The position numbers and the translations under genes were made by a program. Below are positions 47,100 through 57,300 of a stretch of 64,000 nt of DNA, piece by piece. The DNA lies in the NCBI GenBank assembly GCA_003443635.1, contig CP031964.1, forward strand, positions 900,321 through 964,320, read 5' to 3'. The notes beneath the pieces were generated by a model. The model searched no databases and was not told where the DNA came from. It worked only from the letters and a program-made list of their open reading frames with translations. Origin of the DNA: Flavobacteriaceae bacterium. Lineage in GTDB: Bacteria > Bacteroidota > Bacteroidia > Flavobacteriales > Flavobacteriaceae. Every line of letters starts with the position of its first letter. Within the stretch, counting starts at the first letter, position 1.

Positions 47100-48668
47100 A
47101 TGGCAGGAGGTAAATTATCTGCAAGGCAGAAAATGATAAACTTGATGTATTTAATATTCATTGCGATGTTAGCATTAAATATGTCAAAAGAAGTGCTTTC
47201 AGCATTTGGTTTAATGAACGAAAAATTAACCGAATCTAATGAAGTAGCAACCGACCGAAACTCAGCTTTTTTAGCAGGACTTGTAGAAAAAGCAAATGAG
47301 CAACCAGAAAAATATCAACCTTTAAAAGATAAAGCTGATCAAATTGCAGTATTCGCTGATGGATTTGATTTATATTTAAGTGACCTTAAAGTTAAGATGA
47401 CTGCAAAAGTTGAAGATCCAACTTTATATGAATCTATGGACAAAACAGACTTTTTGGATAATTATTTCTTTAAAGGAGATAAATTAAAACCTGAAGGAAA
47501 AGAGTTTATAGCAGAAATGAAAAAATTTAGAGAAGGTGTTGTAAATACTTTAGCAAACAATCCTGAATTTAAAACCATTTCTGATGATGTAATGAAAAAT
47601 TTCAATACAGACCCAGTTCAGGTAAAAGGAGAAATTAATAAAAAAGAATGGTTAGATTACCATTATAGAGGATTCCCATTAGTAGCGTCATTAACTAAAA
47701 TGACACAGATACAAGCAGATATTAAAACAACAGAATCTAATGTATTGTCAGCAATGTTACAAGGTGAGTTAAATAAGCAAGTATCTTTTAATAATTATAC
47801 AACACTTATGGAATCTCCTAAGACTGCTTATTTTAATGGCGAACAATTTGATGGTCAAATTGTATTAGGTAGAAAAGATAATTCTACAAAACCTAATAGA
47901 GTTGAATTAACTTTAGATGGTAGAAAACTTAATGAGAACCAGTATACCATTGAAGAAGGTAGAGTAAAATTAAAAGTTGGAACTGGAAGTGTAGGAGAAC
48001 ATAAAATAGAAGGTACGTTATTTTTTGCTGAAGGTGGAGAAGAAATACCAGTTGCTGTTAGTTCTTCATTTGCTACAGTAGCTAAACCTAATGCAGCTAC
48101 AATTTCTGCAGATAAAATGAATGTGGTGTATCGTGGAGTAAAAAACCCTATGACTATTTCATTTGCAGGTGTTGCAGATAATAATGTAAATGCAAGCGCA
48201 GAAGGATTAACACGAGTAAAAGGTTCTCAATATGTGTTGGACCCAACTAGAATAAAAGGTAGAAAAGTTACTATTAATGTAACAGGTAAATTACCTGACG
48301 GAGCTGCACCAGCTAGAGATTCTCGTGAATTTAGAATTAAAGATTTGCCAAAACCTACGGGAACAGCTCGTGGAGAAGATGGCTTTATAAAAATGCAACG
48401 TAATGGTTTAGAGATTTCTACCATTGGAGCTAAATTTGATGATTTCGATTTCGATTTACCATTAAATGTAACTGGATTTAAATTTAAAGTGCCAGGACAG
48501 CCTACAATACAGGTAAAAGGTAATAAATTAGATAGTAGAGCCAAAGGCGCATTACGTAAAGCTAAACGTGGATCTACAATTCAAATCATTGATATTGAGG
48601 CTAAAGCAAAAGGTGTTAGTATTAAACTTCAAAAAGTATCTCCGGTACTTATTGAACTAACAAATTAA
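47100..48668 (+). CDS. gldM: Type IX secretion motor subunit GldM
   Basis: 522 residues. A short cytoplasmic end (AGGKLSARQKMINLMYLIFIAMLALNMSKEVLSAF) contains the one transmembrane helix, followed by a long periplasmic shaft of helical and immunoglobulin-like domains that reaches the GldK/GldN ring. Length matches Flavobacterium johnsoniae GldM. It begins 41 bases after gldL. Confidence 0.95.
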   Translation: MAGGKLSARQKMINLMYLIFIAMLALNMSKEVLSAFGLMNEKLTESNEVATDRNSAFLAGLVEKANEQPEKYQPLKDKADQIAVFADGFDLYLSDLKVKMTAKVEDPTLYESMDKTDFLDNYFFKGDKLKPEGKEFIAEMKKFREGVVNTLANNPEFKTISDDVMKNFNTDPVQVKGEINKKEWLDYHYRGFPLVASLTKMTQIQADIKTTESNVLSAMLQGELNKQVSFNNYTTLMESPKTAYFNGEQFDGQIVLGRKDNSTKPNRVELTLDGRKLNENQYTIEEGRVKLKVGTGSVGEHKIEGTLFFAEGGEEIPVAVSSSFATVAKPNAATISADKMNVVYRGVKNPMTISFAGVADNNVNASAEGLTRVKGSQYVLDPTRIKGRKVTINVTGKLPDGAAPARDSREFRIKDLPKPTGTARGEDGFIKMQRNGLEISTIGAKFDDFDFDLPLNVTGFKFKVPGQPTIQVKGNKLDSRAKGALRKAKRGSTIQIIDIEAKAKGVSIKLQKVSPVLIELTN

Positions 48669-48721
48669 TAGTGGTAAGATTTTAATAAAATTAACCCCCT
48701 TGAATCTAATAAATTAATAAG

Positions 48722-49612
48722 ATGAATTTAAAAAGTTTTGTATTAACCGTTTCCTGTGTTTTTGCTATGACTTCTTCATTTGCTCAAGCAAATATACTAA
48801 ATGCTAAGAGCCCAGAAGAGATAGGAGTAAAAACGGATGAGCAGATCGCATTAGATAACGACAGACCATTAGAGTATGGCTATGTTGATGATAGAGATAT
48901 CTTATATTCTAGAATGATCTGGCAGAAAATTGTTCTTGACGAACGCGTAAATTTTCCATTATACTACCCTGTAGATACTAATAATATCGATAAAAACAGA
49001 CGTTCGTTATACGATGTTTTAATGAAAAGTGTAAAAAATGGAGATATCGAAAACATTTATGATGATTCTTATTTTACAACTAAACGTACATTAAAAGATA
49101 TTGAAGCATCTTTAGTTAGAGTTGATACAACATCTTTAGGAATAGAACAATATAATGCAGGTGAAGAAATTTCTGCAGAATATATTACTAGACGAAGTAT
49201 TGAAGCCGCAGATGTGGTAGAATATAGAGTAAAAGGATTGTATTATTTTGACAAACGTTTAGGTGAATTAAGATATCGATTATTGGGAATTGCACCCGTT
49301 GTGCCAGATGTTAATTTTATTGATGATGACGAACCAGATCTAGTAGAGTTATTTTGGGTATTTTTCCCTGATGCTAGAGAAGTACTGCATACAGCAAAGT
49401 CATTTAATGGTAAAAATAGCGCAATGCCAATATCCTTCGACCATCTATTAAATTCAAGACGTTTTAATGGGTATATCTATAAAGAACAAAACATCCAAGG
49501 TGACAGAGAAGTTACTGAATATGTTACAGATAACGCATTAATGCAATTATTAGAATCGGATAGAATTAAAGAAAAAATTCGAAATTTCGAACAAGATATG
49601 TGGAGTTACTAA
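48722..49612 (+). CDS. gldN: Gliding motility / type IX secretion protein GldN
   Basis: 296 residues with a signal peptide to about SSFAQA. The body has VDDRDILYSRMIWQKIVLDERVNFPLYYP and the VELFWVFFPDAREVLHTAKSFN stretch, both GldN/PorN marks. It pairs with GldK in the periplasmic ring. Last gene of the operon; a strong terminator follows. Confidence 0.94.
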   Translation: MNLKSFVLTVSCVFAMTSSFAQANILNAKSPEEIGVKTDEQIALDNDRPLEYGYVDDRDILYSRMIWQKIVLDERVNFPLYYPVDTNNIDKNRRSLYDVLMKSVKNGDIENIYDDSYFTTKRTLKDIEASLVRVDTTSLGIEQYNAGEEISAEYITRRSIEAADVVEYRVKGLYYFDKRLGELRYRLLGIAPVVPDVNFIDDDEPDLVELFWVFFPDAREVLHTAKSFNGKNSAMPISFDHLLNSRRFNGYIYKEQNIQGDREVTEYVTDNALMQLLESDRIKEKIRNFEQDMWSY

Positions 49613-49634
49613 ATTTGTAACAACACAGTAAATT

Positions 49635-49668
49635 AAAAAAAGCACTCGATATATCGAGTGCTTTTTTT
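49635..49668 (+). terminator. Terminator of gldKLMN
   Basis: Two perfect 17-base arms (49635-49651 and 49652-49668) with A7 and T7 at the ends, 22 bases after the gldN stop. Confidence 0.9.
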
Positions 49669-49716
49669 ATGCTTAAAAATGTAATGTCAAAGTTATTGGT
49701 TTATTTTAGCCAAGAA

Positions 49717-50769
49717 ATGAAAAAAGTAGATTATATAATTGTAGGTTCAGGTTTGGCAGGAATTTCTTTTTGCGAAACTTTAAAGCAACATAAGAAGTCT
49801 TTTGTAGTAGTAGATGATGGATCTCAGCAAACATCTGCCATTGCTGGAGGCTTATATAATCCTATAATTTTAAAACGCTTTACAAAAACTTGGAAAGCAG
49901 AAGAGCAATTAGAAATTGCATTGCCATTATATGCAAAACTAGAAAAAGAACTAGAGGTTATTTTAGATTATAAAACCCCAGTGTATCGCTTGTTTGCATC
50001 TGTAGAAGAGCAAAATAATTGGTTTGAAGCTTCAGATAAACCAGCGTTATCAAAATATTTATCCACAGAGCTCCTTAAAAATATAAGCCCATATATTAAA
50101 AATGATTTTGGATTTGGAAAAGTATTAAATACAGGTCGTATTGATACAGGTTTACTAGTCTCTAAGTATAAAAAGCACTTGAAAAAAGAAGAAATGCTTT
50201 TAAAAGAAACATTTGATTTTAAAGCGTTACAAATAAAAAATTCTAGTATAATTTATAATGATTATGAAGCTAAACAGATTGTTTTTGCAGAAGGGTTTGG
50301 TTTAAAACACAACCCTTTTTTTAATTACCTCCCTTTAGATGGTACCAAAGGTGAGTTAATTACAATACACGCTCCAAATCTAAAAATAGATTATGTGTTA
50401 AAATCTAGTGTATTTTTAATTCCATTAGGAGATGATTTATATCGCCTTGGTGCGACTTACGATTGGAAAGATAAAACAACTGAAACAACACTATCTGGTA
50501 AACAAGAATTATTAAATAAATTAAAACGCTTTTTAAAATGCGACTTTACAATTGTTAACCATATTGCAGGTATACGGCCTACAGTGAATGATAGAAGGCC
50601 TTTAATAGGTAAACATCCTAAATATAATAATATATATGTGCTTAACGGATTGGGAACTCGTGGAGTAATGATTGGCCCGTATGTGTCTAGAGAACTTTAT
50701 AATCATATAGAACTCCAAAAACCATTAGAAAAAGAAATAGATATTAATAGATATAGTAAGCTGTATTAA
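49717..50769 (+). CDS. FAD-dependent oxidoreductase (DAO/glycine-oxidase-like)
   Basis: 350 residues from the ATG at 49717. Rossmann FAD motif VDYIIVGSGLAGISFCETL at the start, and the C-terminal FAD-binding segment GIRPTVNDRRPLIGKHP and LNGLGTRGVMIGPYV, as in D-amino-acid oxidase / glycine oxidase-like proteins. The substrate is unknown. The longer frame starts at 49669 next to the gldN terminator; I prefer the codon just before the flavin motif. It converges with the DUF983 gene and overlaps it by 4 bases. Confidence 0.88.
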   Translation: MKKVDYIIVGSGLAGISFCETLKQHKKSFVVVDDGSQQTSAIAGGLYNPIILKRFTKTWKAEEQLEIALPLYAKLEKELEVILDYKTPVYRLFASVEEQNNWFEASDKPALSKYLSTELLKNISPYIKNDFGFGKVLNTGRIDTGLLVSKYKKHLKKEEMLLKETFDFKALQIKNSSIIYNDYEAKQIVFAEGFGLKHNPFFNYLPLDGTKGELITIHAPNLKIDYVLKSSVFLIPLGDDLYRLGATYDWKDKTTETTLSGKQELLNKLKRFLKCDFTIVNHIAGIRPTVNDRRPLIGKHPKYNNIYVLNGLGTRGVMIGPYVSRELYNHIELQKPLEKEIDINRYSKLY

Positions 50770-51155
50770 CTTGCTTTTTTAGCTAAAGATTTATCATAAC
50801 TCATAAACATATTTATCCATATGTTGCGAGATAATCTTAATATAATAGGGAGAAAAATGAGCATCGTAAGAACAATCCCAATAAACGATACAATTAAACT
50901 GGTTTCAAGCATTAAATTAGTAATCATAAACGAAGCAACTGCAAATGCAATTCCAACACCATAGCTTACATACATAGAGCCATAAAAAAAAGAAGGTTCA
51001 ATTTTATACTTTGTATTGCAATTAGAACAACGTTCGTGCATTTTTAATGTTTCAGAAATACGATAAGCGTTTTTGTTTATATACATAGATTCAGCATGAC
51101 ATTTAGGGCAACGTCCAGATAAAATACCATATAACTTATTTCCTTTTTTTAACAT
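50766..51155 (-). CDS. DUF983 membrane protein with two CxxC pairs
   Basis: 129 residues. The N-terminal half has two zinc-ribbon-like pairs, CPKC (about 16-19) and CSNC (about 43-46), and the C-terminal half two transmembrane helices (about 64-80 and 85-107). The role is unknown. Divergent from the ABC-F gene with facing promoters. Confidence 0.88.
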   Translation of the reverse strand: MLKKGNKLYGILSGRCPKCHAESMYINKNAYRISETLKMHERCSNCNTKYKIEPSFFYGSMYVSYGVGIAFAVASFMITNLMLETSLIVSFIGIVLTMLIFLPIILRLSRNIWINMFMSYDKSLAKKAS

Positions 51156-51166
51156 AGTAATTGTAT

Positions 51167-51199
51167 TATTTTTGCGGCTTCAATAACATTGCAAAATTA
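51167..51199. promoter_or_regulatory. Facing promoters of the ABC-F and DUF983 genes
   Basis: Plus strand TATTTTTGC (from 51167) and minus strand TAATTTTGC (from 51199) point at each other across 16 bases. Predicted transcripts overlap by a few bases at their 5' ends. Confidence 0.55.
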
Positions 51200-51238
51200 C
51201 CGATTTTAAAAAGGAAATGTGCAATTTTTATAACAAAT

Positions 51239-53149
51239 ATGCTTAATATACATAAGGTTTCCGTTTCGTTTCAAGGCGAAAATTTATTTGAAGATATTAC
51301 ATTTCGCTTAGGTAATGGTGATCGTGTTGGATTAGTAGGGAAAAATGGAGCTGGAAAGTCTACTTTACTTAAAATTTTATCTAGAGAAACAGAACCTACT
51401 ACAGGGCAAATAGCAGAAGATAAAGATTTAAAAATTGGATTTTTAAAGCAAGATATCGATTTTGTTTTTGGACGTACAGTTTTAGAAGAATCATATCAGG
51501 CATTTACAGAAATTAAAGAATTAGAAGCAAAAATCGAAGCAATTAATTTGCAATTGGTAGAGCGAACCGATTATGAAAGTGAAGCATATAACCAATTAAT
51601 GATCGACCTTAGTGATATACAGCATCAATACGAAATAATAGGAGGTTATAATTATCAAGGAGAAACAGAAAAAATATTACAAGGATTAGGATTTAAACGA
51701 GAAGATTTTAATAAGCTAACCGATACTTTTTCTGGAGGTTGGCGTATGCGTATTGAACTGGTAAAGTTACTTCTTCAAAATAATGATATACTTTTATTAG
51801 ATGAGCCTACTAATCACTTAGATATTGAATCTATTATTTGGCTAGAATCGTTTCTTAAAAACTATGCTGGAGCAGTAGTAATTGTATCTCATGATAAAAT
51901 GTTTTTAGATAACGTAACTAATAGAACGATTGAAATTTCTTTAGGTAGAATTTACGATTACCCTAAACCATACACAAAGTATTTAGTACTTCGTGAAGAA
52001 ATGCGTACACAACAATTAGCATCTCAAAAAAATCAACAAAAACAGATAGAGCAAACCGAGAAATTGATTGAAAAATTTAGAGCTAAAGCATCTAAAGCGA
52101 CTATGGCGCAATCACTTATTAAAAAACTAGATAAGATTGACCGCATTGAGGTAGATGAGGATGATAATAGTGTAATGACATTAAATTTTCCAGTATCAAT
52201 TACTCCAGGAAAAGTTGTAGTAGAATCAGAAAATATATCAAAAAATTATGATGATTTACAGGTATTAAAAAATGTAAACCTTTCTGTTGAACGTGATAGT
52301 AAAATTGCTTTTGTAGGGCAAAATGGTCAAGGTAAATCAACCTTGGCAAAAATTATTGTTGGAGAAGTAAAGCATGAAGGGAACATGAAACTGGGTCATA
52401 ATGTGCAAATAGGGTATTTTGCACAAAATCAAGCAGAATATCTGGACGGTTCAAAAACTGTATTAGATACAATGATTGATGCTGCAAACGAAACAAACAG
52501 AGCAAAAGTAAGAGACATATTAGGTTCATTTTTATTTAGAGGTGATGAAGTAGATAAATATGTAAGAGTCCTATCAGGAGGAGAACGTAACCGTTTAGCT
52601 TTAGCTAAGTTGTTATTGCAACCGCTAAATGTACTGGTTATGGATGAACCAACAAATCACTTAGATATAAAATCTAAAAATGTATTAAAAGAAGCTTTAA
52701 ATAGGTTTGCCGGAACTTTAATTTTAGTATCTCACGATAGAGATTTTCTTGGAGGATTAACCAATAAAGTGTACGAATTTAAGGATCAGAAAATTAAAGA
52801 ATATTTAGGTGATATCGATTTTTATTTAGAACAACGTAATGTCGAAAATCTTCGTGAGGTTGAAAAACGAACGATAGTTAAAGTTGAAGCAGATAAATCA
52901 TCAACAAAACAATCATACCAAGATCAAAAAAAACTAAAAAGCCTTAATAATAAACTAAGTAAGGTTGAATCTCAAATTAATCAATTAGAAAAAGAGATTA
53001 AAGAAATAGATATAGAATTAGAAACTAACTACGATAAAACTGTAGCAGCACCTAACTTTTTTGACACTTATCAAAATAAAAAAGATACGCTAGAAAGTTT
53101 AATGACTAAATGGGAAGAAACACAGGAAGAGATAGATGAAATATCTTAG
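51239..53149 (+). CDS. ABC-F family ATPase (Uup/EttA-like)
   Basis: 636 residues, two ATP-binding cassettes in one chain and no membrane part: Walker A GKNGAGKST and GQNGQGKST, signature motifs SGGWRMRIELVKLLL and LSGGERNRLALAKLLL, Walker B LLLDEPTNHLD and LVMDEPTNHLD. A C-terminal coiled coil (about 560-630) is like Uup. These proteins act at the ribosome E site or on DNA junctions. The frame is open to 51161, but the promoter element at 51167-51174 lies in it, so the ATG at 51239 is used. Confidence 0.92.
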   Translation: MLNIHKVSVSFQGENLFEDITFRLGNGDRVGLVGKNGAGKSTLLKILSRETEPTTGQIAEDKDLKIGFLKQDIDFVFGRTVLEESYQAFTEIKELEAKIEAINLQLVERTDYESEAYNQLMIDLSDIQHQYEIIGGYNYQGETEKILQGLGFKREDFNKLTDTFSGGWRMRIELVKLLLQNNDILLLDEPTNHLDIESIIWLESFLKNYAGAVVIVSHDKMFLDNVTNRTIEISLGRIYDYPKPYTKYLVLREEMRTQQLASQKNQQKQIEQTEKLIEKFRAKASKATMAQSLIKKLDKIDRIEVDEDDNSVMTLNFPVSITPGKVVVESENISKNYDDLQVLKNVNLSVERDSKIAFVGQNGQGKSTLAKIIVGEVKHEGNMKLGHNVQIGYFAQNQAEYLDGSKTVLDTMIDAANETNRAKVRDILGSFLFRGDEVDKYVRVLSGGERNRLALAKLLLQPLNVLVMDEPTNHLDIKSKNVLKEALNRFAGTLILVSHDRDFLGGLTNKVYEFKDQKIKEYLGDIDFYLEQRNVENLREVEKRTIVKVEADKSSTKQSYQDQKKLKSLNNKLSKVESQINQLEKEIKEIDIELETNYDKTVAAPNFFDTYQNKKDTLESLMTKWEETQEEIDEIS

Positions 53150-53193
53150 AATTCTTTTATGTGTTTTTTAACTTCAACATAATCTCATTTGAG

Positions 53194-53201
53194 TAATTTT
53201 G
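53194..53201 (+). promoter_or_regulatory. -7 promoter element of the efflux operon
   Basis: TAATTTTG, exact TAnnTTTG, followed by CAGCC; the first gene starts 29 bases downstream. Confidence 0.55.
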
Positions 53202-53230
53202 CAGCCTGAATCAAACCATTAAACACAAGA

Positions 53231-54364
53231 ATGAGAAAGGTTATACTTACTATCTTAGGACTTTTATTTGTTGTAGGAGCAGTTTTTGGAGCACGTTACT
53301 TAATTAATAGTAAAAATCGTGTAAGACCAGTACCTCCTAAAATAGTAAAAACAGTATTTACAGATATTGTTAAGAATACTTCAATTCCAATTGTCATTGC
53401 CGCAAATGGGAACTTAACTGCAAAAAGAAGAGTTGAATTATATGCAGAAGTACAAGGTGTATTTAAAGCTGGATCTAAATTATTTAAACCAGGTCAAGAG
53501 TACGGTTCTGGACAAACGTTAATACATATTGATGCCTCAGAATATTATGCTACAGTACAATCTGCAAAAAGTAATCTTTATAATTCTTTAACAGCAATAA
53601 TGCCAGATTTACGCTTAGATTTTCCTGAAATTTATAGCAAATGGCAGCAATACCTTAATAATTTTGATATTAACGGAACAACACCCGAGTTGCCAAAAAT
53701 GGTTTCAGAAAAAGAAAACTATTTTATCTCTGGACGAGGAATAGTATCTAGTTATTATAATATAAAAAATTTAGAACAGCGTCTTTCAAAATATAGTATA
53801 AGAGCACCGTTTCGTGGTATTTTAACAGAAGCTTTAGTAACAGAAGGAACCTTAGTTAGAAGTGGGCAAAAACTAGGAGAATACATTGATCCTTCAGTAT
53901 ACGAAATGGAAGTTGCTATTAGTAAGTCGTATGCCGATTTATTAGAAAAAGGAAAACGCGTAACTTTAAATAATATAGAAGGAACGCAAACTTATGAAGG
54001 TATTGTAAGTCGTGTTAATGCGAGTATAGATGTAGCAACACAAACAGTAACAGCATTTATAGAAGTAAAAAACAAAACTTTAAAAGAGGGAATGTATCTT
54101 GAAGCTCAACTTGAAGCTAAACAAGAACAAGATGCCATTGAGATTAATAGGAACCTCCTTTTAGAAAACAACGAAGTTTATGTGGTTAAAAACGATAGTA
54201 TTCTTGATGTTGTTTCTGTAAAGCCTGTATACTTTAGTGATGCTAAAGTTGTTTTGAAAAATGTTCCAGAAGGAACAGTTATTGTAACGCGACCACTTCA
54301 AGGTGCTTTTGCAGGAATGTTGGTTAAAAAGTTTGAAGAAAAGAAAGCAACTAAAAGCAATTAA
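53231..54364 (+). CDS. RND efflux periplasmic adaptor (membrane-fusion protein)
   Basis: 377 residues: one N-terminal transmembrane helix (about 5-25), a lipoyl-like and hairpin section (about 60-200, GNLTAKRRVELYAEVQGV, SIRAPFRGILTEALVTEGTLVRSGQKLG) and a beta-barrel domain. The hairpin is short. It links the RND pump to the TolC-type channel encoded two genes downstream. The pump gene begins 11 bases later. Confidence 0.93.
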   Translation: MRKVILTILGLLFVVGAVFGARYLINSKNRVRPVPPKIVKTVFTDIVKNTSIPIVIAANGNLTAKRRVELYAEVQGVFKAGSKLFKPGQEYGSGQTLIHIDASEYYATVQSAKSNLYNSLTAIMPDLRLDFPEIYSKWQQYLNNFDINGTTPELPKMVSEKENYFISGRGIVSSYYNIKNLEQRLSKYSIRAPFRGILTEALVTEGTLVRSGQKLGEYIDPSVYEMEVAISKSYADLLEKGKRVTLNNIEGTQTYEGIVSRVNASIDVATQTVTAFIEVKNKTLKEGMYLEAQLEAKQEQDAIEINRNLLLENNEVYVVKNDSILDVVSVKPVYFSDAKVVLKNVPEGTVIVTRPLQGAFAGMLVKKFEEKKATKSN

Positions 54365-54375
54365 TTTTATAAGTT

Positions 54376-57300
54376 ATGAGAAAAGTTATTGCTTATTTTA
54401 TCAAGCATCATGTTGCTGTTAATGTAGTTCTTTTAGCATTTTTAGCTTTTGGATTTATAGGGTTAACATCATTAAAATCTTCATTTTTTCCATTAGTAAG
54501 AACAGATACCATTACGATTAATGTAACATATCCTGGAGCATCTCCTCAAGAAGTAGAAGAAGGTATTATTCTTAAGATTGAAGATAATCTAAAAGGACTT
54601 CGAGGTATAGATAGAGTGACATCAACTTCTAGAGAAAATAGTGGTACAATTACGATTGAAGTACCAAAAGGAGAAGATATTAATTTTGTGCTCCTTGAAG
54701 TAAAAAATGCCGTAGATCGTGTACCGTCTTTCCCAACGGGGATGGAGCCTTTAGTTGTTGCAAAACGAGAGGCAGTTCGACCAACAATTTCCTTTGCTGT
54801 TAGTGGTGATAACATTTCTTTAAAATCATTAAAACAAATCGGTAGACAAATTGAAAATGATTTAAGAGGAATCGAAGGAATCTCTCAAATTGTAATTTCG
54901 GGTTACCCAGCCGAAGAAATTGAAATTGCAGTTAACGAAACAAGTTTATTAGCTTATAACTTAACATTTAATGAAGTATCTCAAGCTGTTGCGTCATCCA
55001 ATATTTTGGTTACAGGCGGTAATATTAAAACTGATGCTGAAGAATATTTAATAAGGGCAAATAATAGATCGTATTATGGAGATGAACTCTCTAACATTAT
55101 TGTAAGGGCCAGTTCAGATGGTAAAACTGTACGATTAAAAGATGTTGCTGTTTTAAGAGATCGATTTTCAGAATCACCTAATGCTTCTTATTTTAATGAA
55201 GATTTAACGGTAAATGTAACCGTTACAAGTACTAATAGTGAAGACCTATTGTCATCTGCAACTAAGGTTAAAGATTACATTGAAGATTTTAATTTAAAAA
55301 ACACCAATGTTAAATTAGATGTTGTAAATGATCAATCTATAGCGCTTAGACAAAGAACAAATTTATTAATAAAAAATGCATGGCAAGGTGTGCTTTTGGT
55401 ACTGATATTTCTCTCATTATTTTTAAATACTCGGTTGGCATTTTGGGTAGCCTTGGGAATTCCAGTTGCATTTTTAGGAATGTTCATTTTTGCTAGTGAT
55501 TTTGGAGTTACAGTAAATATATTGTCTTTGTTTGGGATGATTATAGTAATAGGGATTCTGGTAGATGATGGTATTGTTATTGCCGAAAATATATATCAAC
55601 ATTACGAAATGGGAAAATCACCAGTTGATGCTGCTTTAGATGGTATTATGGAGGTGATTCCACCAGTAGTATCGGCTATCATTACTACGCTATTAGCGTT
55701 TTCAATTTTCTTGTTTTTAGATAGTAGGATTGGTGAGTTTTTTGGAGAAGTATCTGTAGTAGTAATGTTAACTCTAGCGGTATCTTTAATTGAAGCATTA
55801 ATTATTTTACCAGCGCATTTAGCGCATTCTAAAGCTTTAAAAAGAAATAAAGAAGAGAATCCAAAATCTAAAATTAAGCAGTTTTTTGCTAAAATGAGAG
55901 TGATTAATGTAATAGGAGATCGTATTATGGTTTTTCTAAGAGATCGACTGTATATGCCAGTATTTCGTTTTGCATTAAAATATAAAATGCTAACTGTAGG
56001 TGGCTTTTTAGCTGCATTAATTTTAACTTATGGTGCTACAGGGGCTGGTATTATTGGAGTAACTTTATTTCCAACCACAGCAAGTGATACAGTTAATGTT
56101 GAATTAGACATGCCTAATGGAACTAATGTAAAAACTACAGATTCCATTATTTCATTAATAGAAGAAAAAGCATACATAGTTAATGACGAATTAACAGAAA
56201 AGTATTTAAATGGAACAGGAAAAGTTCTGTTTATGAATACGATTAGAAATATAAATAGCGCTTCGAGTGCCAGATTAACTATTAATATGCTTCCTGGTGA
56301 GGAAAGACCAGACGCAGTTACATCTTCTATTGTTTCTAGTAGATTACGAGAATTAGTAGGACCAGTGATTGGTGTAGAGCGATTAATTTTTGGATCGGGA
56401 AGAGGTTTTGGTGGTAAACCAGTGTCAGTATCTTTATTAAGTAATAATATAGAAGAACTTAAAGCTGCAAAGCAAGAACTTAAAACTGTATTAAATTCAA
56501 ACCCTTTATTAAAAGATGTAGAGGATAATGACCCGGTAGGGATTAAAGAAATAAGATTAAAACTTAAAGAAAGTGCTTATTTATTAGGCTTAGACTTACG
56601 TACTGTAATGGGGCAAGTACGCTCTGCATTTTTTGGGATTCAAGCACAGCGTTTTCAAAGAGGACAGGATGAAATTCGTGTTTGGGTACGTTACGATAAA
56701 GAAAACAGATCTTCAATTAATGATCTTGATGAAATGCGTGTTATTACCCCTTCTGGACAGCGAGTAACTTTAAAAGATATTGCAAACTATTCTATAGAGA
56801 GAGGAGATGTAGCGATTAATCATTTAGAAGGACGTAGAGAAATACAAGTCTCAGCAGATTTAAAAGATCCAACAGGAAGTGCTACAGATATACTAGCAGA
56901 TATTAAAGCGAATATAATACCAAATATTCAATCAAAATATGCATCTATTACACCTTCTTATGAAGGACAAAATAGAGAATTTGGAAAACTATTAAGCTCC
57001 CTTAAAAAAGTTGGAGCTATTGTGTTTATATTAATTTATTTAACTATTGCATTTACATTTAGAAGTTATAGTCAACCATTGATATTGATTCTTTTAGTAC
57101 CATTCAGTTTAACAGCAGTAGCTTGGGGGCATTGGTTTTTTAACTTCAGGTTAAATGTTATTTCTTTATTAGGTATAATTGCTTTAATAGGGATTATGGT
57201 AAATGATGGACTTGTACTTATTGGTAAGTTTAATACCAATTTAAAGAAAGGGATGAAATTTGATGATGCATTATTAATTGCAGGGAAATCTAGATTTCGA

